From Amycolatopsis iheyensis (GTDB lineage Bacteria > Actinomycetota > Actinomycetes > Mycobacteriales > Pseudonocardiaceae): a DNA stretch of 64,000 nt. Below, in pieces: positions 15,997 to 24,427 of the stretch. The DNA is taken from positions 372,001-436,000 of the forward strand of contig NZ_JAMXQV010000003.1 of the NCBI RefSeq assembly GCF_024703995.1, written 5' to 3'. A program made the translations under genes and the position numbers. The stretch's first letter is position 1; each line of letters begins with the position of its first letter. The notes under the pieces were generated by a model. That model was not told the origin of the DNA. It saw nothing but the letters and a program-made list of their open reading frames with translations, and made no database searches.

Positions 15997-16361
15997 ACGG
16001 ACAGGCTGGTCTCGATGCGCTTGATGCTGTGGCGGGCGAGCGCCAGGTTCGCGCGCTCGCGGTCGAGGACGAGGTACAGGAACAGGGTGGAGTTGCCGCG
16101 GGCGGACAGCGGCCGGATCACGTGGTACTGGCGGTGCAACGTGATGAGGATGTCCTCGATGCTGTCGTCGAGCCCGAGGGAAGCCATCACCCGCAGCTTC
16201 GCCCGGACGACTTCGGTGTTGCCCGCCGCCGCGATGTCGAGGTCGAGCCAGTCGCCGCCACCCAGGGAACCGAGGGACATCCCGCTGTCGTAGTCGACCA
16301 GGGTCACGCCGACCGCTCCGGGAATGCTCATCGCTTCTTTCAGCGCCAATTCGATCGTCAT
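15993..16361 (-). CDS. Roadblock-like small protein
   Basis: 122 aa, upstream of and overlapping the roadblock/LC7 gene by 4 bases. It starts MTIELALKEAMSIPGAVGVTLVDYDSGM and has the alternating strand/helix order of a roadblock fold, with helix DLDIAAAGNTEVVRAKLRVM and strand STLFLYLVLDRERANLALAR. It has no signal peptide or membrane helix. Actinomycetes often encode such pairs, probably forming heterodimers. No function beyond partner binding can be read. Confidence 0.7.
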   Translation of the reverse strand: MTIELALKEAMSIPGAVGVTLVDYDSGMSLGSLGGGDWLDLDIAAAGNTEVVRAKLRVMASLGLDDSIEDILITLHRQYHVIRPLSARGNSTLFLYLVLDRERANLALARHSIKRIETSLSV

Positions 16362-16493
16362 GAAACGTGACGGTAAGTGTCCTCAGTAGTCAGGAGTACG
16401 ACCGTTCGGAGCAACTGTTCCGGCACTTATTTTCCGGGTGACGACGCTGAGTGTCGATCGAAGTGAATCTGCAAGTTGCGGTAAGCAAAAGGC

Positions 16494-16523
16494 GGACGCG
16501 GGCGCGTCGCCGCGCCCGCGTCC
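16494..16523 (-). terminator. Rho-independent terminator of the lipoprotein gene
   Basis: A perfect 13-bp stem (16494-16506 with 16511-16523) and 4-base loop lie 10 bases beyond the lipoprotein stop. On the minus strand the stem is followed by GCCTTTTGC, a short T tract. Confidence 0.7.
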
Positions 16524-16533
16524 GAAGTGGACG

Positions 16534-17154
16534 TCAGCTCTTCCAGACCACCGGCGACTTGTCGTAGTCGTCGCCCTTGTCGAACGTCGCGGCCCCGACC
16601 GCCTCGCCTTCGCGGGCGCCCTGCAGCGTGCACGTCTCGAACTTCGCGCCCGCCGTGCTGAAGTCCTTGCCCGCGGTCCCGGACTTGCACTGGTCGGTGC
16701 TGCCGGTGATGATCACGCCGGTCGACCGGCCGTCGGAGCCCAGGGCACGCAGCGAGATCGACGCGTAGGACAGGTCGGCGCCGTCCACGTTCTCGACCGT
16801 CGCGCGCAGGTAAAAGGGTGTGATCCCTTTTGCCTTGTCGCCATACCTCGCGAGGTCGGCGTTGGCGCCCTTCTCGATCGCCGTCACCGTGATCGCGATC
16901 GTGCCGGACTTGGTCGTGCCGTACTTGAACGGGACCACCGCGCGCTCACCGAGCTTCAGTTCGGTGCCGGGCTTCGTGACGTCGCCCGCCGGGGCCGCGG
17001 CGGTCTCCGAAGATTCCGGAGCCTCCGGGGAAGCCGAGGCGGGGGCACTGGAGGGGGCGGCGGGTGCGGCCTGACCGGTCTCCTCGCCGCACGCGGACAG
17101 CAGGAGGGTCGCGGCGCAGGCGGCGAGCAGGGCGGTGGTGCGGACGTGCTTCAT
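16534..17154 (-). CDS. Lipoprotein with DUF4352-like immunoglobulin-fold domain
   Basis: 206 aa. The lipobox LLLSAC gives an acylated Cys about residue 21; a Ser/Ala/Pro/Glu-rich linker (about 25-60) follows. The rest is beta-rich (RAVVPFKYGTTKSGTIAITVTAIEKG, FYLRATVENVDGADLSYASISLRALG), like the DUF4352 group of actinobacterial surface lipoproteins. Two cysteines (DQCKSG and FETCTLQ) may form a disulfide. It is a single gene with its own terminator. Function is unknown; envelope location is well supported. Confidence 0.75.
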   Translation of the reverse strand: MKHVRTTALLAACAATLLLSACGEETGQAAPAAPSSAPASASPEAPESSETAAAPAGDVTKPGTELKLGERAVVPFKYGTTKSGTIAITVTAIEKGANADLARYGDKAKGITPFYLRATVENVDGADLSYASISLRALGSDGRSTGVIITGSTDQCKSGTAGKDFSTAGAKFETCTLQGAREGEAVGAATFDKGDDYDKSPVVWKS

Positions 17155-17323
17155 GGATCTCCTCGGGCAGCCCCGCCGGACGGGTTCCGGGGGGAGTGCG
17201 GACCACCGCGGCCGCCCCCAGGACGGTCGCGGCGATCCGTACGGGGCGCCCTCGCGGCTCCGTCAGCGGGACGCTAACCCGCGCGCGCGACCCGTGGTGT
17301 GGGCTGTTCGCACCACACGGAGG

Positions 17324-17974
17324 TCACAGATCGTCCACGCCGATGAGGCCGTCCTGGATGGCCCGGGCGACGAGCGCGGCCTTCGTCGGCGCCTCCCGGC
17401 CGATGCGCGCGTACTTGACGCGGATCCGCTCGAGGTGGGAGTTCACCGTGCTGGCCGAGATCCCCAGCCGGTGCGCGACGAACTCCTTCGACTCCGACTG
17501 GAACCACTCGACGAGCACCTCGGCCTCCCGCGCCGACAACGCCGGCCGCGCCTCCGACCGGTCCCCGGCTAGCGCCCCGGCCAGCGACGGCGGGGTGTAG
17601 GGCCGGTCCTGCGCCGCCGCCCGCGTCGCCTCCACCAGGTGCTCGGCGCCTTCGGCCTTCGTCAGGTAGCAGAGCGCGCCGAGTTCGAGGCACTGCAACG
17701 CGACTTCGTCGTCGGCACGCATCGAGTAGACGACGACCCGGCGCCCGGCCTCGGCCAGCCGCCGCAGGTCCCCGAACGCCGGCGCCGGCCCGCCCAGGTG
17801 CAGGTCGAAGATCACCACGTCGGCTTCGGCGCCCGCGCCGAGCCACGCGACCTTGACGTCCTCGCCCTCGGCGACGACGTCGATCGGCGGGTCGCCGGCC
17901 GCCAGCCAGTACGCCACGCCGGCGCGCACCGCCGGGTGGTCGTCGACCACCGCCGCCCTCACTCGGGTCGCCAC
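17324..17974 (-). CDS. NarL/LuxR-family response regulator
   Basis: 216 aa from the GTG at 17974. The receiver domain (residues 5-125) has the DDH acidic pocket (AAVVDDHPAVRAG), phospho-acceptor Asp in VVIFDLHLGG, and Lys in CYLTKAEG. A LuxR-type HTH lies at about 150-210 (LSAREAEVLVEWFQSESKEFVAHRLGISASTVNSHLERIR). It overlaps the upstream degenerate kinase by 16 bases and is the last gene of a kinase-kinase-regulator operon. That operon is divergent from the GH114/ABC/GH4 operon, so control of that operon is a reasonable inference. Confidence 0.9.
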   Translation of the reverse strand: MATRVRAAVVDDHPAVRAGVAYWLAAGDPPIDVVAEGEDVKVAWLGAGAEADVVIFDLHLGGPAPAFGDLRRLAEAGRRVVVYSMRADDEVALQCLELGALCYLTKAEGAEHLVEATRAAAQDRPYTPPSLAGALAGDRSEARPALSAREAEVLVEWFQSESKEFVAHRLGISASTVNSHLERIRVKYARIGREAPTKAALVARAIQDGLIGVDDL

Positions 17975-19227
17975 CGTGCCTCCATCCAGGTCTGTCCGTC
18001 CCGGGAGTGGGACGTGACGGGCACCGCCGCCGATCCGCTGACTTCGGCGGAACCGTCCGCGACCACGGCGACGCGCACCAGCTCGGGTGTCCGCAGCACG
18101 CTGACGCGCGCCCGGGTCCGGGCGGCGGCCAGCGCGGTGAGCACCGGCCCGGTCAGGTCGCGGCGGACGTTCGCCGGGACGTCGACGACGTCGCCGCTCA
18201 CCGCGAGCGCCACGGCGACCCCACGCCGCTCGGCGACGTCGAGGCAGGCGGTGACCTCGTGCACCAGGGGGTCGGGCACGTCGTCGTTCTCGGCGAAGAG
18301 CCGTCGCAGCTGCGCCGCGGCGATCGAACAGCGGGCGCGGGCTTCGGCGGTGCGCGGGTCGACGGTGCCGTCGGCGAGCCCGGCCAGCAGGGGCAGGGTC
18401 GCGCCGAGCTGCTCGGCGAACCCGGTCCGCAGATCGCGCCCGGCCTGGGCGGCGAGCGCGGCCCGGGTGGCCAGGCGTTCTCGTTCGGCATCGGCCGCGG
18501 CGGCTTCCCCGGCGCGGCGGTCGAGCAGCCGGATCAGCCCGATGATGGCGAGCTGGAAGGCGGTGACGGCGAACAGCACGATCGCGGCGTCGCCGAGTTC
18601 GGTGCGGGTGGGGGTCCCGGCGAGCAGGAACTGGGTGACGCTGGCGGCGACGTGGACGCCGAGCGCGGCCACCAGCGCGGGCACCCGGTCGGCGAGCAGG
18701 ACGAGCAGGTGCCACCCGACGAGCCCGAACGACCAGTGCGGCTCGCGGAAGAAGGAGTCGGGCGGCAGCGCGGCGGTCGCGACGGCGGAGGCGCCCAGGA
18801 CAACGAGGGTCCCACCGGCGGCGACGGCGACGGGAAGCGGCTTGCGGCGCAGGATCCAGATCGCGCAGAGGGCGGTGACCCCGGCGAGAGCGACGTAGGC
18901 GAGGTCGGCGGCGAGGGGTGGGCGGTAGGCGGAATGGTGGCGGAGCAGGGGAGCGAGGCTGAGGCCGGGCTGGATGATCGCGGTGACCCCGAGCAGGACG
19001 ATCCGGATGGCGGCGGCCAGGCGGATCGCGGGATCGGTGGGGGTCGGGTGTGCGGCAGCGGCTCCGGCGAGCGGGGGCGCAGGTGCGGGCTCCGCGGGGT
19101 GGGCGGGCGAGGCCGCGGAACTTCCTTCGGCTCCTGCGGCCGGCCGCGCCGCAGGAGCGGTGGGCTGAACCGCCGGCTCAGCCGAGCCGGCCACCCCGCC
19201 ACCGTCGTCCGCGGCCGGCTCAACCAC
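17959..19227 (-). CDS. Degenerate sensor-kinase-like membrane protein
   Basis: 422 aa from the GTG at 19227 with TTGAGGTGG upstream; it overlaps the upstream kinase by 8 bases. A Pro/Ala-rich N-terminal tail (1-70) precedes about six membrane helices (75-240). The cytoplasmic part starts with a coiled segment (LDRRAGEAAAADAERERLATR) and then resembles the DHp and ATPase regions of NarL-type kinases. I see no phospho-acceptor His in an H-box, no N-box Asn and no GxG lid (VVADGSAEVSGSAAVPV stands in that place). It is probably a pseudokinase partner of the neighbouring kinase, perhaps a ligand sensor or modulator. Confidence 0.7.
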   Translation of the reverse strand: MVEPAADDGGGVAGSAEPAVQPTAPAARPAAGAEGSSAASPAHPAEPAPAPPLAGAAAAHPTPTDPAIRLAAAIRIVLLGVTAIIQPGLSLAPLLRHHSAYRPPLAADLAYVALAGVTALCAIWILRRKPLPVAVAAGGTLVVLGASAVATAALPPDSFFREPHWSFGLVGWHLLVLLADRVPALVAALGVHVAASVTQFLLAGTPTRTELGDAAIVLFAVTAFQLAIIGLIRLLDRRAGEAAAADAERERLATRAALAAQAGRDLRTGFAEQLGATLPLLAGLADGTVDPRTAEARARCSIAAAQLRRLFAENDDVPDPLVHEVTACLDVAERRGVAVALAVSGDVVDVPANVRRDLTGPVLTALAAARTRARVSVLRTPELVRVAVVADGSAEVSGSAAVPVTSHSRDGQTWMEARWRPE

Positions 19228-20305
19228 GGGACCACCTCAAGGTCACCGTCGTCCCGGCGCCGACCGCTGACCGGACCTCCGCCGTCCCGCCGGCCGCGCG
19301 CATCCGCTCGACCACCGATCCCCGCACCCCACGCCGTGCCGCGGGCACCGACGACGGGTCGAACCCCGAGCCGTCGTCCGCGATCGTCACCACGACCCCG
19401 CCCGGCAACGCCGTCAGCCGCACCGACACCGAAGCCGCGCCCGAGTGTCGTTCCGCGTTGCGCAACGCCTCCTCCGCCGCCCGCACCAGCGCGAGCGCGG
19501 CCGAAGCCGGGATCAGCGGCACCTGCTCCCACACCGCGTCGACCGGCAACCCCCGCCCAGCCAAGGTCGCGCGCAGCCCGGCCTCGAGATCGACGGGCGT
19601 GTCCTCCTCACGATGCGACCCAGTCAAGATGGCCAGATCCCGAGCCGCGTAGCCCGCCACCGCGGCCGGGTCCGCGGCCGCGCCCGAAGCCACCGCGAGA
19701 AAAGTCGCCGATGCCGTGTCGTGCAACAGGGCCAAGTACTCCCGCTCACGACGACGGCGGTCCCGATCCAGGGCCTCGGCCTGCTCGAGCGCGGCCTGCT
19801 CGGCGCGTACGGCGTCCGTCCGCGCGGTCGACCGCACCAGCAGCACGAAGGCCGCCCGCGCGAGGACGCTCTCCACCACCACCCGCAGCGCGACCGGCAG
19901 CCAGTCCCCGCCCCCGGCGGCGAGCCCGACGGCCAGGAGCACCGCCAAAAACGGTCCCGTCCGCCGCGGCGGGTACTCCCACTGCCAGGTGATCGCGGTG
20001 ATCGTCAGGACGTTCACCGCCCACAGGCTCGCCTCGCCGGGCACCGACGTCAGCCACGGCTGGCACGCGCCCACCGCGCCGGCCCGCAGGACCGACAGGG
20101 CGAACGACGGCCGGAAGACGTCGGCGGCGCTCGCGACCAGGCTCACCGCCAGCAGCCCGAACGCCAGGGGCAGCGCGTCCCCCGGCGCGGCGACCATGCC
20201 GAAGATCGCGACGACCGCGGCGGCCGCGGCCCGCACGGGCCCGGCGAACCGGGTGACGGACGCGCGGAACCGCTCCTCAACCGCCCCCGGGGCGCTGGCG
20301 GTCAT
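19220..20305 (-). CDS. NarL-type sensor histidine kinase
   Basis: 361 aa if the ATG at 20305 is used; the frame continues to 20410 with other possible starts and no clear RBS. Five or six membrane helices (to ~residue 165) are followed by a coiled coil (AEALDRDRRRRERE), the phospho-acceptor His in LLHDTASATFLAVA and a HATPase domain with N-box AAEEALRNAERHSGA, G1 VVTIADDGSGFDPSS and a late GAGTTVTLRW. It is first in the three-gene operon with the degenerate kinase and the response regulator. The signal it detects is not evident; the divergent polysaccharide operon suggests a sugar or wall-stress signal. Confidence 0.85.
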   Translation of the reverse strand: MTASAPGAVEERFRASVTRFAGPVRAAAAAVVAIFGMVAAPGDALPLAFGLLAVSLVASAADVFRPSFALSVLRAGAVGACQPWLTSVPGEASLWAVNVLTITAITWQWEYPPRRTGPFLAVLLAVGLAAGGGDWLPVALRVVVESVLARAAFVLLVRSTARTDAVRAEQAALEQAEALDRDRRRREREYLALLHDTASATFLAVASGAAADPAAVAGYAARDLAILTGSHREEDTPVDLEAGLRATLAGRGLPVDAVWEQVPLIPASAALALVRAAEEALRNAERHSGAASVSVRLTALPGGVVVTIADDGSGFDPSSVPAARRGVRGSVVERMRAAGGTAEVRSAVGAGTTVTLRWSRG

Positions 20306-20410
20306 CACACCCCCGGGAACAGCGGAAAACGGACGTTCTGTTTCTACCAGGGCAAGCCCGGGCTGATGAATATTGTCCATTAAGGCCAGAAAGCAAGCAC
20401 TATCGAGCAC

Positions 20411-20439
20411 TTGACATGCCCGGTTTTGCTCGCTTTACT
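20411..20439 (+). promoter_or_regulatory. Candidate sigma-70-type promoter of the GH114 operon
   Basis: TTGACA (20411-20416), a 17-base spacer and TTTACT (20434-20439). The -35 box is a perfect match; the -10 matches 4 of 6. It lies 143 bases upstream of the GH114 start and points into that operon, next to the divergent kinase gene. Confidence 0.45.
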
Positions 20440-20581
20440 GCTGAACACGTCGGAACGGACGCCCGACGTCAGAGGTACGCCCAGCCGGTATGTCGGCCGC
20501 CGCCGCGAGCCCGGACTGAGTCGCCAGGACGTGCTCGTGGTCCGAGGCGGGGTCGTGCCCACCACTCTCCGGAGTTCGAGG

Positions 20582-21382
20582 ATGCCCTCTTCCCGCGTTC
20601 AGTTGCTGACCGGCGCCGCCCTCGCCGCCGTGGTCGTCGCCGGCACCGCGTGTTCCGCTTCCGCCGCCCCGGCCGCGGCCGTCACCCCACCGCCGGCCGG
20701 AGCCGGCTTCGACTACCAGATCGGCGGCGCCTACACCCCGGCGAGCGACGTCAAGGTCGTCAGCCGCGACCACACCGCCCAACCCGCCGCGGGCCGCTAC
20801 AACATCTGTTACGTCAACGCTTTCCAGGCCCAGCCCGGCGCCGAGGGGGAGTGGGGTGACCTCCTGCTGCGCGACGCGAACGGCGACGTCGTCATGGACG
20901 AGGACTGGGGTGAGGCTCTCCTCGACCTCCGCACCGCGGCCAAGCGCGAAAGCGTCGCGGCCAAGGTGAACACCTGGGTCGACAACTGCGCGGCCAAGGG
21001 TTTCCAGGCGATCGAGCCTGACAACTACGACAGTTTCACGCGCTCCCAAGGACTTCTGTCCGACAGCGACGCCCAGGCCTACATCCGCCTGCTGTCCGCG
21101 CACGCCCACCAGAAGAACCTGGCGATCGGCCAGAAGAACACCTCCGAACTCGCCGGGCAGCGCCAGGCGAACGGCCTCGACTTCGCCGTCGCCGAAGAAT
21201 GCGGCCAGCAGAAGAACTGCGGTGAGTTCACCCCGGCGTTCGGCGACCACGTGATCGTCATCGAATACACCGACGCGGGGCTGCGCACCGCCTGCGATCG
21301 CTGGGGCTCCCTCAGCATCGTCCGGCGCGACCACGACGTCGTCCCGAAGGGCGAAGCTGGCTACGTCCGCAAGACCTGCTGA
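20582..21382 (+). CDS. Secreted GH114 endo-alpha-1,4-polygalactosaminidase-like glycosidase
   Basis: 266 aa. The ATG at 20582 has GGAG 11 bases before it and opens a signal peptide ending near SASAAP. The mature part is a TIM-barrel of the GH114 family: GGAYTPASDVKVVSRD, YNICYVNAFQAQPG, CAAKGFQAIEPDNYDSF with the expected catalytic acid, IGQKN and DFAVAEECGQQKNCGEF. Characterised GH114 enzymes cut alpha-1,4-linked polygalactosamine, as in fungal galactosaminogalactan and Pel. Its stop overlaps the start of an importer binding protein by one base, so products are probably taken up. The family is well supported; the exact substrate is not proved. Confidence 0.82.
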   Translation: MPSSRVQLLTGAALAAVVVAGTACSASAAPAAAVTPPPAGAGFDYQIGGAYTPASDVKVVSRDHTAQPAAGRYNICYVNAFQAQPGAEGEWGDLLLRDANGDVVMDEDWGEALLDLRTAAKRESVAAKVNTWVDNCAAKGFQAIEPDNYDSFTRSQGLLSDSDAQAYIRLLSAHAHQKNLAIGQKNTSELAGQRQANGLDFAVAEECGQQKNCGEFTPAFGDHVIVIEYTDAGLRTACDRWGSLSIVRRDHDVVPKGEAGYVRKTC

Positions 21383-22641
21383 TGGACCGGCGCGGTTTCC
21401 TCCGCGGCGTCGGCGGCTTGACCCTCGGCGCGGCCGTGGCCGGGTGCGGCACGGCACAGAGTGCCGGTGGTCCGGTCACCGTCGAGGTCTGGCACGGCCA
21501 GACCGACACCGGCAAGAAGGTCCTCGACGAGCTCGTCGCCGGCTTCCACCGGACCCACCCCGGGATCCGGATCGACCTCGGCGGCGGCGTGCTCGCCGAC
21601 GCGATGCTGCAGAAGGTCACCGCCGCGCTCGCGTCGGGGTCCTACCCGGACATCGCCTACGTCTTCGGGTCGGACCTGGCCAACGTCGCACGCAGCCCGC
21701 AGGTCGTCGACGTCACCGACCTCGTCGACGCCGGCCCCGGCTTCTGGGGACCGGCCCGCGAGGCGGTCACGGTCAATGGCCGGGTCCGCGCGGTCCCGGC
21801 GCTGCTCGACTCCCTCGCCGTGGTGTGCAACAAGGCGTTGTTCGAGAAGGCCGGCCTGCCGCTGCCCGAGGCGGGTTGGCGATGGTCCGATTTCGTGGCC
21901 ACCGCGGGGAAACTCACCGATCCGGGCGGCGGCGTGTTCGGCACCGCCTGGCCGGCCACCGGCGACGAGGACACGGTCTGGCGGATCTGGCCGATGATCT
22001 GGGACCTCGGCGGTGACGTCGTGGCCGGGCGCGGCATCGGGTTCGCCGACCAGGGCGTGCGGGCGCTCGAAGTCGTGCGCGACCTCGCCGCGGCCAAGAG
22101 TGTCTACCTCGACCCGAAAACCGGCAGCGAGCAGATGTACCAGGCGTTCGAGAGCGGGAACATCGGCATGGTCGTCACCGGGCCGTGGCAGCTGCCCGAC
22201 ATCACCGACGCCGGGATCGACTACGCGGTCGTGCCGCTGCCGAGCTTCAGCGGCCGCCCGGTGACGATCTCCGGCCCGGACACCTGGACGTTGTTCGACA
22301 ACGGTGAGGAGCGGGTCCGGGCGGCACGCACCTTCCTGTCCTGGTTGGCCGCTCCGGCGCAGGACGTCCGCTGGGACATCGGCGCGGGCAGCCTGCCGCT
22401 GAGTCCGCAGACGAAGAACCTGCCCGCGTGGCAAGAGAAAACGGCCGAGACGCCGGGCCTGCCGGCGTTCGTGGACGCGCTCGAGCACGCCCGCGTGCGG
22501 CCGATGCACCCGGCCTACCCCCAGGTGTCGGCGGCGATCGGGACCGCGATCGTCGCCGTGCTGCTGGGCCGCGCCACCCCGGCCGACGCCCTGCGCGACT
22601 GCGCCGCGGCCGCGAACGCCGCCCTCATCATCCCCCGCTAG
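21382..22641 (+). CDS. ABC-importer sugar-binding lipoprotein
   Basis: 419 aa. The N-terminus MDRRGFLRGVGGLTLGAAVAGCG holds both a twin-arginine motif and a lipobox (AVAGC), so it is Tat-exported and lipid-anchored. The rest is an extracellular solute-binding protein family 1 (maltose-binding type): VEVWHGQTDTGKKVLDELVAGFH, YPDIAYVFGSDLANV, PLPEAGWRWSDFVATAGKL, VVTGPWQLPDI. It delivers an oligosaccharide to the two permeases that follow. There is no ATPase gene in the operon; actinomycetes commonly share one MsiK-type ATPase among many sugar importers. Confidence 0.93.
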   Translation: MDRRGFLRGVGGLTLGAAVAGCGTAQSAGGPVTVEVWHGQTDTGKKVLDELVAGFHRTHPGIRIDLGGGVLADAMLQKVTAALASGSYPDIAYVFGSDLANVARSPQVVDVTDLVDAGPGFWGPAREAVTVNGRVRAVPALLDSLAVVCNKALFEKAGLPLPEAGWRWSDFVATAGKLTDPGGGVFGTAWPATGDEDTVWRIWPMIWDLGGDVVAGRGIGFADQGVRALEVVRDLAAAKSVYLDPKTGSEQMYQAFESGNIGMVVTGPWQLPDITDAGIDYAVVPLPSFSGRPVTISGPDTWTLFDNGEERVRAARTFLSWLAAPAQDVRWDIGAGSLPLSPQTKNLPAWQEKTAETPGLPAFVDALEHARVRPMHPAYPQVSAAIGTAIVAVLLGRATPADALRDCAAAANAALIIPR

Positions 22642-22650
22642 GGAGCCGCC

Positions 22651-23556
22651 ATGCCCGGACTGCCGTCCCCGATCACCCTCGCGCCCACCGCGCGCAGCCG
22701 TCGCCGCCGCGAAACCGCGGCCGCGTGGACCTACGTCTCACCCGCCGTGCTCATCATCCTCGGCCTCGGCGTGGTGCCCGTGGCGTGGTCGCTGCTGCTG
22801 TCCTTCCAGGCCGACGACCTCGTGACGCCGAGCCGGTTCGTCGGCGTCGACAACTACGCGGCGCTCGCCCAGGACCCGCACTTCGCGCAGGCGGTCGGCA
22901 ACACCGTGCTGTACACGGTGCTCTACGTGCCGCTGAGCATCCTGTTCGGGTTCCTGCTGGCGCAGGCGCTGAACCGGCGCATCCGCCTGGCCGGGGTGTA
23001 CCGGACGCTCGTGTTCGTCCCGTTCGTGCTCTCGGCGACGGCCCAGGGTGTGCTGTTCTCGTTCATCCTCGACCCGCAGTTCGGCGCGGCCAACTCGGTG
23101 CTGCACCACCTCGGCGTGTCCCCGCAGGGGTTTCTGACCGATCCGGCGCAGGCGCTGCTGGTGCTGGTCGGGATCACGCTGTGGAGTGGCACCGGGTTCT
23201 GCGTCGTGGTCTACCTGGCCGCGCTGCAGGACGTCCCGCCGTCGTTGGTCGAGGCCGCCCGGCTGGACGGCGCCGGGACCCTGCGGGTGCTGCGGCACGT
23301 GACGCTGCCCGCGGTCACCCCGGTGACGGCGTTCCTCCTCCTGTGGCAGCTGATCACGTCGCTGCAGGTGTTCGACCTGGTCTACGTGACGACCAAGGGC
23401 GGCCCGCTCGGCTCGACGACGGTGATCGTCTACTTCGTCTGGGAGCAGGCGTTCAAGAACTTCACCGCCGGCTACGGCGCGGCGTCGGCCTACGTGCTCG
23501 CGCTCGGCCTGCTGGTGGTCGTGCTCGCCGTGCGCGTGCTGCGGGGCCGGCGATGA
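22651..23556 (+). CDS. ABC sugar permease, MalF-type
   Basis: 301 aa with six predicted membrane helices. The EAA loop that contacts the ATPase is seen in VVYLAALQDVPPSLVEAARLDGAGTLRVLRHVTLP. It begins 9 bases after the binding-protein gene and overlaps the second permease by 4 bases. It forms the membrane channel with that permease. Confidence 0.93.
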   Translation: MPGLPSPITLAPTARSRRRRETAAAWTYVSPAVLIILGLGVVPVAWSLLLSFQADDLVTPSRFVGVDNYAALAQDPHFAQAVGNTVLYTVLYVPLSILFGFLLAQALNRRIRLAGVYRTLVFVPFVLSATAQGVLFSFILDPQFGAANSVLHHLGVSPQGFLTDPAQALLVLVGITLWSGTGFCVVVYLAALQDVPPSLVEAARLDGAGTLRVLRHVTLPAVTPVTAFLLLWQLITSLQVFDLVYVTTKGGPLGSTTVIVYFVWEQAFKNFTAGYGAASAYVLALGLLVVVLAVRVLRGRR

Positions 23557-24425
23557 CCGCCCGGATCGGCAGCGTGCCCGCGCCGCGCGTGCTGCCCGCC
23601 CTGCGCCGGCCGCGGCTGCCGTTCAGCCCGTGGCACCTGCTGCTCGCGCCGCTCGCGCTGCTGTTCGCCGCGCCGCTGGTGTGGCTGCTGCTCGGGTCGG
23701 TGATGAGCAACGCCGAGATCAACCGGTTCCCGCCAGCGCTGTGGCCGTCCCATGTGGACTGGGCGGGCTACCGGTACGTGCTCGACAACGCGTTGTTCGT
23801 GCGCTGGTTCACGAACTCGCTGATCGTCTCCGCGGTGACCGTGGTGTCGAACCTGCTGTTCGGCACGCTCGGCGGGTACGCGTTCGCGCGGATGCGGTTC
23901 GCCGGCTCGCGGGTGCTGCTCGCGCTGATGGTCGCGACGATGGCGATCCCGTTCCAGCTCACCATGATCCCGACGTTCCTGGTGATGAAGCAGCTGGGCC
24001 TGATCGACAGCCTGGGCGCGCTCATCGTGCCGTCGCTGGTCACGCCGTTCGCGGTGTTCCTGCTGCGCCAGTTCTTCCTCTCACTGCCACGGGAACTGGA
24101 AGAAGCCGCGTGGATCGACGGCTGCTCGCGGCTGCGCGTGCTGTTCACGATCGTGCTGCCGCTGTCGCGGCCCGCGTTGAGCACGGTGGCCGTGCTGACG
24201 TTCCTGAGCACCTGGAACGACCTGACCTGGCCGCTGATCGCGCTCAACCACGACACGACCTACACCCTGCAGCTGGGCCTCACGACCTTCCAGGGCCAGC
24301 ACCACACGAACTGGGCCGCGGTGATGGCGGGCAATGTGATCACGGTGGCGCCGGTGCTGCTCGCCTTCCTCGGCGCGCAGAAGACGTTCGTCCAGTCCAT
24401 CACCTCCAGCGGACTCAAGGGCTGA
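23553..24425 (+). CDS. ABC sugar permease, MalG-type
   Basis: 290 aa from the ATG at 23553, overlapping the MalF-type gene (ATGA). Six membrane helices are predicted; the EAA loop is FLLRQFFLSLPRELEEAAWIDGCSRLRVLFTIVLP. NSLIVSAVTVVSNLLFGTLGGYAFARM is typical of this permease family. It pairs with the preceding permease. The C-terminal GLKG is also usual for MalG homologues. Confidence 0.93.
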   Translation: MTARIGSVPAPRVLPALRRPRLPFSPWHLLLAPLALLFAAPLVWLLLGSVMSNAEINRFPPALWPSHVDWAGYRYVLDNALFVRWFTNSLIVSAVTVVSNLLFGTLGGYAFARMRFAGSRVLLALMVATMAIPFQLTMIPTFLVMKQLGLIDSLGALIVPSLVTPFAVFLLRQFFLSLPRELEEAAWIDGCSRLRVLFTIVLPLSRPALSTVAVLTFLSTWNDLTWPLIALNHDTTYTLQLGLTTFQGQHHTNWAAVMAGNVITVAPVLLAFLGAQKTFVQSITSSGLKG

Positions 24426-24427
24426 CC

